Assembly: GCA_016256075.1 (NCBI GenBank)
Contig: SDVU01000413.1
Location: 1 to 13,645, forward strand
Reading direction: 5' to 3'
Origin: Dictyocoela muelleri
Lineage: Eukaryota; Microsporidia
Length of the DNA: 13,645 bases
Shown here: positions 1 to 6,904 of the stretch, in pieces
Numbering within the stretch: position 1 is the first letter of the stretch
How the letters are laid out: every line of letters begins with the position of its first letter
Position numbers and translations under genes: made by a program
The notes under the pieces: generated by a model
Told to the model about the DNA's origin: nothing
Database searches by the model: none
What the model saw: the letters and a program-made list of their open reading frames with translations, nothing else

Positions 1-58
1 CAACTGTATATTATACTATAATTATATAGTTATGACCGCTTAATGTCATTCCCTTATT

Positions 59-143
59 ATTTATTAAAGAGTGACGTTAGCGGTATTCGAACCACGATAC
101 TTAAATTTTACATTCAAGAGTGTTAACCACTGAGATATCTGGC
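59..143 (-). repeat. tRNA-like (SINE-like) repeat, copy 1
   Basis: Read on the minus strand, this stretch begins GCCAGATATCTCAGTGG and ends in a T-rich tail. It matches the plus-strand copy at 6729-6812 with about nine differences over 85 bp. It carries a tRNA D-arm/A-box-like block at 127-137 and a T-arm/B-box-like block (GGTTCGAATAC) at 83-93. The two presumed acceptor ends do not pair and the anticodon arm has a 9-base loop, so a working tRNA is unlikely. I infer a tRNA-derived dispersed repeat or a decayed tRNA gene. Confidence 0.6.
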
Positions 144-512
144 AGAATTTGTTAGAGATTTTTTTCATTAAATCTTTTGATTCATATTTTCGTTCTGTGC
201 AAAATCTCGAAAAAGTGAATGGGTTGTTTCCTTTTTAATATTGCTTTCATAATTAAGAATAATAACACCTTTATAACTTCGATTTCTACAACTACATATA
301 ATCCCATTACAAATATTTTTAAGCATAGTATAACTATATCTATTGTATAAAATAATCTCTTTTGATCTTTTTGAGATATTTTTTCGATTTTATCATGTTT
401 TAATTTAACCATTGGGGTTGTAATTTTCAAGGACGAAATTGTCCTCGATTCGTCCCCTGGCACGAATCGGAGACATACGATGTTAATAAAAATTATTAAA
501 AAACACTTTAAC
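144..512. other. AT-rich intergenic stretch, no convincing gene
   Basis: The only long open frame runs on the minus strand over 182-463. Its upstream-most start is GTG, and the first ATG would be at 412. The peptide is hydrophobic and lysine-rich, shows no recognised domain, and has no CCC motif at the ATG. A GC-richer patch near 430-480 (GAATCGTCCCC region) is unexplained. Confidence 0.5.
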
Positions 513-662
513 GAATTAAATCAATAAGCCGAATTACATCAATAAGCCGAATTACATCAATAAGTTGAATTACATCAATAAGTTGAATTACATCAATAAG
601 TTGAATTGCATCAATAAGTTGAATTACATCAATAAGTTGAATTACATCAATAAGTTGAATTA
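513..662. repeat. 18-bp minisatellite, 8 units plus a partial
   Basis: Eight head-to-tail copies of gaattacatcaataagtt start at 513, 531, 549, 567, 585, 603, 621 and 639, with a 6-base partial at 657. The first units carry CC in place of TT near the end, and the sixth has one G for A. The low divergence suggests recent expansion. The period is a multiple of three, so an open frame crosses it, but that frame has no ATG at its start. Confidence 0.95.
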
Positions 663-1082
663 TTTTATTATTATACTTTTATTCATAATAAGATATAAAA
701 ATCGTAAAATGATAATGATAAACAAAGTATATCCATTGATATCTTTATTTATTTGATTTTTTAATTGTTATTTTATTCAATTGTAAAAATAAGGAACGTA
801 AATAAAAATAAAAAATGATTTTTAAGTCAACAAAAGTTTCAAAATTTCAGGCTTATATAGCATGATTGGCACATTTTTATAAAATCACCTAAATATCAAA
901 AATATGATAAAATTTTATTTAAATGAAACTTAAAATTTAATAAATAAACCTTAAAATTATATTAAATAAACATAAAAATTTTATTTAAATAAATCTTAAA
1001 AATTTGTTTTAAAATAATTATAATCATAAAGTGACAAAATTGAAACACTTTTTAATCAATAACGATAATTCGAGAAATATTT
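663..1082. other. AT-rich 3' flank of the prenyltransferase gene
   Basis: No gene is visible. About four degenerate ~22-bp units of the form ttttatttaaataaatctta lie at 909-1003. The 15-mer tttttaatcaataac at about 1049-1063 is repeated at about 1081-1095, where it spans the stop codon of the minus-strand gene. The last codons and the proximal 3' flank are therefore a short direct duplication. Confidence 0.6.
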
Positions 1083-2294
1083 TTAATCAATAACAACACC
1101 TAATTCAGGAATAACCCTTCTAAATCCCTTGACTTCTAACAAACTTAATCCCATCAACGCATAACATGTATGATAAAGATCAACATCATTACCTGGCCTA
1201 TAAGCAAATCCATTTTGATTGAAACAATCAAAAATAAATTTTTCTAATCGCCCTTTATCGATAGGAATATTCAAAATTTTAAAAATGGATAATGCCCAAA
1301 ATGAATAACAGACATCGTCTTTTTTATTTGGTCGGCCATTTAGTCCTGAGTTGTGCCGAAAAACAATAAATTTTGATAATTTATGGAAATCTAGTAAATT
1401 TAACATTTTTAGAAGAGAAAGTGATACTGTACAGCAATAAATTTGACCAGCATGAGATTCATTTCCAGGTTTTGATCCAAATCCACCATCTCGATTATAA
1501 CATTTAAAGATATAAGATGTTATTTCTTTGGGGTTAAATCCTTCTTTTTCCAAAAATATTATGAATTCATTGTCTGAACAATAATCGGATATTCGTGAAG
1601 ATTCAATGTAGCTGATATAAATTATTTTTTCCTGATTATCAAAAGTATAAATTCCATTCAATTTATAATTGCCCTGATTTTGGTAACATTTGTTTAAATG
1701 ATTATTAAAAAAATGTTTATCTGGCTTTTTATTTGATTTTTTTTTCGATAAGTATAAAAAATAGAGTGACGAAAGTCCACAACAAAGAAATCGATTATCT
1801 TCTTCATCGTAATTGTCGTTAAAAAACATACCATTTTTATAACATTTTTTAATAAAATTCATTGTATTCTGATCATATTCTTGCTTTTTTAGTAAATAAC
1901 GCAATTGAAGAGCTACGTATGTTGTAAATAAGGTACTCGGATACCCGATATTGGCTGCATACCCACCATCTGTATTTTTACATTTTAATAGAAATTCATA
2001 AACTTCTTTAAATATTTTTTCTTTTTCGATTTTTATGTCAAAAGCAGGCTGATTAATATTTTTATTTTCATCATTTACTTCAGATTTTTTATTTTCAACA
2101 TTATTAATTTCTTTTTCAGGTTTTTTATTTTTATCATACATATACATTTCAAAGCCTTCTAAAATTTTTAACGATAAAACTGTCCAATACATTGATGAAA
2201 GTCGTAGAGAAGGATTTGTTTGATATAAATAATCTTTCTTTGAAAATGTATTTATTAAATATAAAATTAATTCATTGTAATTGAAGGTGGTCAT
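1083..2294 (-). CDS. BET2: Rab geranylgeranyltransferase (GGTase II) beta subunit
   Basis: This 403-residue protein is the likely catalytic subunit that attaches geranylgeranyl groups to C-terminal cysteines of Rab GTPases, working with an alpha subunit and the Rab escort protein in the cytosol. Repeated alpha-alpha-barrel prenyltransferase motifs are visible: DGGY at 109-112, CYNRDGGFGSKPG at 265-277, GLNGRP at 317-322 and NGFAYRPGN at 361-369. The presumed zinc ligands are D327 and C329 (in DDVCYS) and H375 (in DLYHTC). An LRLSSMYW block at 30-37 resembles GGTase II beta rather than the farnesyltransferase or GGTase I beta subunits. The protein is longer than the usual ~330 residues because of charged Asn/Lys/Glu inserts near 50-85 and a second insert near 207-255. 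The ATG at 2294 is supported by a CCC directly upstream. Family certainty is high; paralogue choice (BET2 versus RAM1 or CDC43) is moderately firm. Confidence 0.88.
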   Translation of the reverse strand: MTTFNYNELILYLINTFSKKDYLYQTNPSLRLSSMYWTVLSLKILEGFEMYMYDKNKKPEKEINNVENKKSEVNDENKNINQPAFDIKIEKEKIFKEVYEFLLKCKNTDGGYAANIGYPSTLFTTYVALQLRYLLKKQEYDQNTMNFIKKCYKNGMFFNDNYDEEDNRFLCCGLSSLYFLYLSKKKSNKKPDKHFFNNHLNKCYQNQGNYKLNGIYTFDNQEKIIYISYIESSRISDYCSDNEFIIFLEKEGFNPKEITSYIFKCYNRDGGFGSKPGNESHAGQIYCCTVSLSLLKMLNLLDFHKLSKFIVFRHNSGLNGRPNKKDDVCYSFWALSIFKILNIPIDKGRLEKFIFDCFNQNGFAYRPGNDVDLYHTCYALMGLSLLEVKGFRRVIPELGVVID

Positions 2295-2297
2295 GGG
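2295..2297 (-). promoter_or_regulatory. CCC start motif of the prenyltransferase gene
   Basis: On the coding strand the bases directly before the ATG read CAACCC. A CCC or GGG close to the start codon is a known upstream signal of microsporidian genes, so it both supports this start and hints at the organism. Confidence 0.5.
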
Positions 2298-2449
2298 TTG
2301 AAAAAGAAAACTGTTATTAAATTTAATTTAGGGATTGATTAGAATTTAGGTTGAACTTAAATTTGAAATGAAAAGGTTGCTGAAGAATTAATGGATTAAA
2401 TTTGAAATAAATAAATTATTAACAATATCCATAATTGTCATTAGTTAAA

Positions 2450-2535
2450 AGTACGCTCTAACCGAGGTCTTTAGACCGTTAGTTCTCGGCGTTCAAGTTA
2501 TACGTCACTACTAACCTGCCCCTAGATTAATTAAA
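2450..2535. other. GC-rich islet with nested inverted repeats
   Basis: This patch stands out from AT-rich surroundings. It contains GGTCT/AGACC around a TT loop (near 2466-2477), flanked by CTAAC and GTTAG, and an alternative CCGAG/CTCGG pairing. A related string follows about 130 bp on: cgtcactactaacctgcccc here versus cgtcacactcatccccgcac near 2632-2651, both leading into CCTAG. It could be a structured RNA or the relic of a repeat. I do not recognise it. Confidence 0.35.
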
Positions 2536-2820
2536 TATGATTTTCGTTTCAAAAATGTCTCAGCATTGTACAGATAATTAGATTTTTTTTTGAAATTTTT
2601 ATTTTCACTACTTATTTTGCCGAGATTCGTCGTCACACTCATCCCCGCACCTAGGAGAGTCTCTTCTGCTTCTTTATTAAATATCTGACCAATTCTTAAT
2701 CAGCTAATTAGAACAAATTATATCAATATTATGTTATTATGTTTAATTTTATTGTCTGATTATTTAAATAAAATCACATGAAATTAATTCATACATGATA
2801 CAAAAATATTATATTAAATA

Positions 2821-2845
2821 GTGTTAGCCACTAAGCTATCCGCCC
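2821..2845 (-). repeat. tRNA-like repeat, partial copy 3
   Basis: Read on the minus strand it starts GGGCGGATAGCTTAGTGG, matching the 5' half of the tRNA-like repeats at 59-143 and 6729-6812, including the A-box-like block (2828-2838). The 3' half is absent or too decayed to be sure; no B box is seen. It lies only 16 bp from the target duplication of the hAT-like element. Confidence 0.5.
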
Positions 2846-2869
2846 TCGAATATTCTAAATTACTTAATC

Positions 2870-3214
2870 AAGTGTTTCTCAATCTATTTTAGCTCATGTC
2901 TCCGCTAGCCGAAATTTTTTTTTGTTTGTCTCCTCTATGCAAAACATTAGGTTTTTAATAAAAAAATATTTTTTTTATTGATTAGATAATTAATAGATAC
3001 AAAATAAAATTATTTATTTAATGAGACGATTGATAGCGATGTTTATTACAGAGTGATTTCATATTAGGTTCGAGTTTTTAAGTTTAATCCTTAGATCCCT
3101 AAAAATCCAAATAGCTCCTCCCATGTTAATTCAAATCACTTCTATGAAAATACAAATTGCCCTTCTTAAAAATATGCCTCAATTGGGGTGTGGGCACCAT
3201 GTTAGAAAACACTG
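2870..3214. mobile_element. hAT-like non-autonomous DNA transposon (MITE), 345 bp
   Basis: The left end reads AAGTGTTTCTCAATC and the right end, reversed, CAGTGTTTTCTAACATGG. Both resemble the CAGTGTTTCTCAAC-type ends of hAT elements. The flanking octamers acttaatc (2862-2869) and atttaatc (3215-3222) match at seven of eight positions, as expected for the 8-bp hAT target duplication. The interior has no open frame of note and includes GC-richer patches such as the TGTGGGCACC stretch near the right end. It is likely mobilised in trans, if at all. The mutated left terminus and the mismatch in the duplication suggest an old insertion. Confidence 0.6.
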
Positions 3215-3368
3215 ATTTAATCAATACTTCTAATTAGTCTTATAATAAAGAGTAAAAAAAATGGTACAAAATTTATTTTTTGTTAAAAGTCATAGTATTT
3301 CACACAAATGAAAAATATGATAATAAAAACATGTTTAAATCTGCCCTTGGAAATTTTTAAGTGTATGA

Positions 3369-3420
3369 TAAAGAAATAATATGGCTCATATACTAATAGA
3401 TAGGACATATTATTTCTTTA
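3369..3420. repeat. 15-bp perfect inverted repeat (hairpin)
   Basis: The string taaagaaataatatg at 3369-3383 is exactly complementary to catattatttcttta at 3406-3420, with a 22-base loop. It lies just before the fold-back element. The role is unknown; it may be the relic of a small palindromic element. Confidence 0.85.
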
Positions 3421-3443
3421 AAGATAGATTATGGGTTGACATA

Positions 3444-3775
3444 TAAGTATTTTTACGTTATTATCTCGCGCGCGAACAGCGCGACCATAAAAATTTTTAT
3501 GTAAATCCGTTCCAGAATTAAACAGGTCTTCAAATGGTTAATAATATTAGTAACGACGGCAAAAGTTAAATACACGGGCGGAGAAGAAAATCGGCAAGAA
3601 TAAGTATTTTTAGGTTATTATCTCGCGCGCGAACAGCGCGACCATAAAAATTTTTATGTAAATCCGTTACATAATTAAACAGGTCTTCAAATGATTAATA
3701 ATATTAGTAACGGCGGCAAAAGTTTAATATACGGTCGGGGTGAAAATTATACGGTCGGAGAGAAAATCGGCAAGA
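3444..3775. repeat. Tandem duplication of a 157-bp unit
   Basis: Unit A (3444-3600) and unit B (3601-3775) start with taagtattttta and end with gaaaatcggcaaga. They are head to tail with no spacer and differ at few positions. B holds about 20 extra bases, a local duplication of the tacggtcggggtgaaaatta motif. The near identity marks a recent event within the older fold-back arm. Confidence 0.92.
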
Positions 3776-3845
3776 GTTAATTATAAGGTATAAGGGAAAA
3801 ATATAAGGTCGGAATGAAAAATTATAAGGTCGTAAGTAAAATTAT
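3731..3845. repeat. Degenerate ~20-bp tandem repeat in the fold-back arm
   Basis: Five or six imperfect units of the form aaggtcggaatgaaaaatta run through the inner left arm. The reversed equivalent is recognisable in the right arm at about 4020-4080 and 4180-4250 (cttttaatttttct and taattttctttccaaccgta). The repeat probably arose before the arms were inverted. Confidence 0.6.
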
Positions 3846-4440
3846 GGGCGATGAAATTTAAATTTTAATATATTTTTAAAACTGTGAAATCATTTAGTGG
3901 GTCAAAAAATCTTATAAAATGTGTTTTTTATAAGGTGCCTTTTGGGGGTTTCATTTTATAAGGTTTTTTTAGGGGGTGTGTGTTTTTAATAAGATATCTC
4001 AAAAACTAATGATTAATTTACCCAGTTCTTTTAATTTTCTACCATTCTTTTAATTTTTCTCTCACATTTTAATTTTTCTTTAACCTTTTAAATTAATATT
4101 TTTGACAAATTAAAACTTTTATATGTTATCTACAGCAAAATTAATATTAGAGTGGGAAAAATTTACCTCCATCTTTTAATATATACTCCCTCTTATAATT
4201 AAGTCTTACCAAAATATCCCTCAGACCGTATAATTTTCTTTCCAACCGTATATTTAACTTTTGCCGTAATGACAATAAAGCTAAATTTTTTCCCTAAAAA
4301 TTATAAATATTTTTTTTTGAAAAAAGTATTAACATTTATGGTATATGGTATAGCTAATAATAACCATTAAAGACCCGGTGTTTAATCTAGGGCGGTTTGA
4401 CATAAAAATTTTTATTGACGCGCTTTTGGTGGAGTTCGCG

Positions 4441-4900
4441 TTGTAAACGGAGTTTGCACTGAGCGCGCGACATATGATACTCATTATATTTAATTTTAAA
4501 GCGGCTTGGCGTTTATTTACCACTAAAAAATACCAGTTATAAATAAATTATAAATTTAAAATTTAAATTATAAAATAAAATGCTAAATTATTTCTAGAGG
4601 AAAGTTTTTTTTAGTTATAAAGTGAGCGTCGATTATTCATATACTTGTAGGGATAGCCTATTTTGCTACAGAGTGATGAAAAGGTTGTCAATCGCTACAT
4701 TTTTGGTGAAAAATGCGTCAATTCAACACTGAGTGGCGAATTTACGCCTAAAATTTTATAATTGAGAAAAAAGCGTAGATTCGAATGCGAGTGGCGAATC
4801 TTCGCCGCTCGGTTAGAGGAGTTTGCACTGTTAGTGGTGTTTTCGCTGGAGCGCGCGACCTCTTATACTAATAAAATTTCATCTTAACGCAGGCTAAAAA
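4441..4900. repeat. Repeated right-end segment with GCGCGCGA
   Basis: Two related segments occur: 4449-4510 begins ggagtttgcactgagcgcgc and 4818-4894 begins ggagtttgcactg, with about 18 extra bases before gagcgcgcgacc. Both go on to a TATGATAC or CTTATAC string and an ATT-rich tail with a GC-richer end. Between them, gagtggcgaa recurs at about 4731 and 4789, the second in a perfect GGCGAA/TTCGCC hairpin (4793-4806). I infer a second, truncated copy of the fold-back element's right end. No gene is present. Confidence 0.5.
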
Positions 4901-5618
4901 AACTTCTAATTAATATAAGGTACGGTAAGATCTCTATAATGTAAACCTTCTTTAATTTGAACATTTAGTAACTTGAACAGATAAAATTATTGTTATATTA
5001 AATCCTTATAAGTGTTTGCATAAAACATCGAAATCCACATTCTATACTATAAACATGAAAAATAAAAATTTTTGTATGTTTTTTTTCGATTTAACCCACC
5101 TTATGATTAATATAAAAAGTAAATAAAAGCAGAGACATAAATAAATGTCGTAAATGTAAAAAAAATATAGGATAAGAATTACGATAATTTTATAGAGATA
5201 TGAGCAAAAAAGTTTGATATTTCATTAGTGATAATTAAAAACATCTTGAAATATTGAACTGTAATAACTTTAAAACATTGAATCCAACATTGATTGCTTA
5301 AGTATTAACATAAAGCCTACGAAAACACTAGTTTTTGATCCAAAATTTTAGGAATGACTCTTGAACAAATATGCATTCTGATTTATACCTCTTTGTGATT
5401 CAATTACCTTTATAAAAAAGCTTGGAATAGTGGCACTTGTTGTATAATAATGAATTGCTTTTTTGTCATTAAAAATGATAATATTATAATGGATGACAAA
5501 GTAAAAAATCATGAAATCGTATTCATATGGGAGGGACATTTTAGCGCAAAATGGCATTTAGCGCAAAATTATTTTTTTTAATTTTATACCCCTAATGGTT
5601 TTTATTGTTTGGGTTAAT
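4901..5618. other. AT-rich intergenic stretch
   Basis: No supported gene is visible. A direct repeat, atttagcgcaaaat, occurs at 5539-5552 (one base variant at its start) and 5556-5569, just before the Merlin element. A minus-strand ATG frame (5348-5557) encodes 69 residues ending in an IESQRG string that recalls N-terminal FLYWCH/MULE-type zinc domains. That match is too short to call. Confidence 0.5.
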
Positions 5619-5677
5619 GTGCGTCATAGTTTGATAGAATGGAGGTGTATGTCTTTTTTTGAATTTAGCCTTCAATA

Positions 5678-5680
5678 CCC
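5678..5680 (+). promoter_or_regulatory. CCC motif upstream of the transposase ATG
   Basis: CCC lies three bases before the ATG at 5684, in the same position class as the motif at the host genes. It supports this start and suggests that the transposon uses the host's transcription signal. Confidence 0.4.
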
Positions 5681-5683
5681 TCA

Positions 5684-6523
5684 ATGGAATCCATTAAGAA
5701 CAAAATCATAATTAAAATGCAAGAAATTATCAGTTTATTACTTAGTAAAAAATGTTTTAAGTGTAGTTCTGATATTGCGGGGCCTTCTAAGAAGAAATAT
5801 ACTGTTATTTGCCGCTGGAAATATTGTCGAGCTATTCTTTACCTATTTGAGAATACACCATTTAAAGGGAATATAGACTATAATATAAAATGCCTGATTG
5901 TTTATTATATGTTTTTAAGAGGTTTGAGTGTTAGTGATTATAATATATTTTCTGAGTGGGATCGTCACGCAGTTTATAGGATCGTTAAAAAACTCGAAAA
6001 TTTTGATATTCCGAATAAATATTACTGTAATTTTAACCCGATAGGGGGTGAAGTTTTGATAGTTATGGTGATGAATCTAAATTTGGCAGAAGAAAATATC
6101 ATCGAGGCCATAGAGTTGAAGGTGTTTGGGTCATTTTGGCTGTTGAAATAAGTTGTAATAGGTGAATTATTTTGAAGGCTTGTGAAGAAAGAAGTTCAGA
6201 AGAAAATTGATTTTCTTAAAAAATATGTTAATCATGATTTAATTATATACACTGATTGCTGGAAAGGTTATTCAAAAGTTAAGGATTCATTTATAGAGCA
6301 TTTGACAGTAAACCATTCAAAAGAATTTGTTAACGATAGTACGGGTGTTCATACCAACACGATTGAAGGTTGTTGGTCTAGTATTAAAAAGGGAATTCAT
6401 CCCCGTTATAGGGCGAAAGGCTTTATTAATATAAATTTACTTTGATTTATGTTAAATCGAAATGAAAAAGAAAATGCATTTGATTATTTAATAAAATTAA
6501 TTATTAACTATTTTTTATTTTAA
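5684..6523 (+). pseudogene. Broken Merlin/ISXO2-type transposase
   Basis: The gene starts at ATG 5684 and reads as an IS1595-clan DDE transposase that would cut and paste the surrounding element. The N-terminal zinc ribbon is visible as C24-x2-C27 and C43-x4-C48. The first catalytic block, DESKFGRRKYHRGH, starts at 6070 but in a different frame from the N-terminus. The second (YTDCWKGY, about 6248-6271) and third (TNTIEGCW, about 6355-6378) are in a third frame. This implies two frameshifts, near 6065 and near 6150-6160. In-frame stops at 6173 and 6443 (the latter where Trp would be expected) add to the decay. After 6443 the frame stays open to TAA at 6521-6523. The catalytic D, D and E residues are otherwise present. 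Family identity is firm. Confidence 0.85.
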
Positions 6524-6600
6524 TTTTTTTCTGTATGCTCGTATGGAGGGTAAATTACAAAAAAAATCATACAACCCCATATTATCAAACTAAGGCGCGC

Positions 6601-6728
6601 GAAATCCGAGAAAAAAAAAATATATATCTCAGTATCAGGAAATAATTTTTAAATGCTGCTATATGCGGCAAATCAGTTTCATAACTATATATTTATGCGA
6701 TTTTTTTGATATTAGTTTTAATATGAGG
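6601..6728. other. Spacer with GCGCGCGA islet
   Basis: The GCGCGCGA motif at 6595-6602 overlaps the outer edge of the Merlin right repeat and is followed by an A-run. Nothing else is recognised. Confidence 0.4.
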
Positions 6729-6812
6729 GCCAGATAGCTCAGTGGTTAACATTCTTGAATGTAAATTTAAGTATTGCGGTTCGAATCCCGCTGATGTCAC
6801 TATTTAATAAAT
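6729..6812 (+). repeat. tRNA-like (SINE-like) repeat, copy 2, with A and B boxes
   Basis: The strand reads GCCAGATAGCTCAGTGG, with an A-box match (TAGCTCAGTGG, 6735-6745) and a perfect B box (GGTTCGAATCC, 6778-6788) about 32 bases apart, as in tRNA genes. A CTTGA/TTAAG anticodon-like stem surrounds an 8-base loop containing TGTA. The acceptor ends do not pair and the T stem lacks a base. It matches copy 1 along its full length, including the non-tRNA tail gtcactatttaataaat. Shared sequence past the tRNA-like part argues for a dispersed tRNA-derived repeat rather than two real tRNA genes, but a decayed tRNA pair is possible. Confidence 0.65.
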
Positions 6813-6822
6813 GCCGCAACTC

Positions 6823-6904
6823 AGATCAACACACACACCTAGATCAACACACACACCCAAGATCAACACACACCCTAGATCAACACACACCACAGATCAA
6901 CAGC
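6823..6904. repeat. CA-rich minisatellite, about 5 units
   Basis: Units of the form agatcaacacacacacct begin at 6823, 6841, 6860, 6877 and 6894, with spacing of 17-19 bp. The array starts 10 bp after the tRNA-like repeat. A simple-repeat tail is common downstream of SINEs, but copy 1 of the tRNA-like repeat has no such array. Confidence 0.9.

Larger units (their letters stand above)
3444..4480. mobile_element. Fold-back (long inverted-repeat) element, about 1 kb
   Basis: The left arm (3627-3840, with an extra tandem copy at 3444-3600) reappears inverted on the right (about 4010-4440). Paired landmarks are GCGCGACCATAAAAATTTTT on the left against the reverse of AAAATTTTTATTGACGCGC near 4403-4423, and GGCAAAAGTTTAATATACGG at about 3714-3733 against its reverse near 4248-4267. 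The right arm holds about 70 extra bases near 4270-4345. Outer ends carry the GCGCGCGA signature in opposite orientations (3468 and 4463). The 3840-4010 core has no protein-coding frame. Similar structures are fold-back transposons and palindromic MITEs; I cannot assign a superfamily and see no clear target duplication. Confidence 0.6.
5619..6600 (+). mobile_element. Merlin (ISXO2/IS1595-like) DNA transposon, about 980 bp
   Basis: Terminal inverted repeats of about 53 bp flank a single transposase gene. The left end (5619-5671) starts gtgcgtcatagtttgata; the reversed right end (6547-6600) starts gcgcgccttagtttgata. The pairing continues imperfectly through a T-run to TTAGCCT or TTACCCT. No matching 8-9 bp target duplication was found, so outer limits may be off by several bases. 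Length and single-gene design fit Merlin elements, which are known from several microsporidia. The copy is decayed and probably no longer autonomous. Confidence 0.82.

Noticed and set aside
182-463. 93-codon minus-strand open frame
   Set aside because: It begins with GTG; the first ATG is at 412. The peptide shows no domain, and there is no CCC motif. Chance frames of this size are common in AT-rich DNA.
513-662. CRISPR array
   Set aside because: The units are contiguous with no spacers; it is a minisatellite.
565-756. Plus-strand frame encoding NYINKL repeats
   Set aside because: It starts with TTG inside the 18-bp minisatellite and is simply that array in translation.
4329-4523. Minus-strand 64-codon frame
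   Set aside because: It lies across the right arm of the fold-back element, with no recognised domain.
5348-5557. Minus-strand 69-residue ATG frame with an IESQRG string
   Set aside because: The end faintly recalls a FLYWCH/MULE-type N-terminus, but the stretch is too short and lacks the expected Cys/His residues.
6729-6800. Functional tRNA gene (Thr- or Tyr-like anticodon arm)
   Set aside because: The acceptor ends do not pair, the T stem lacks a base and the anticodon loop is too long. Homology with the other copy runs past the tRNA part.
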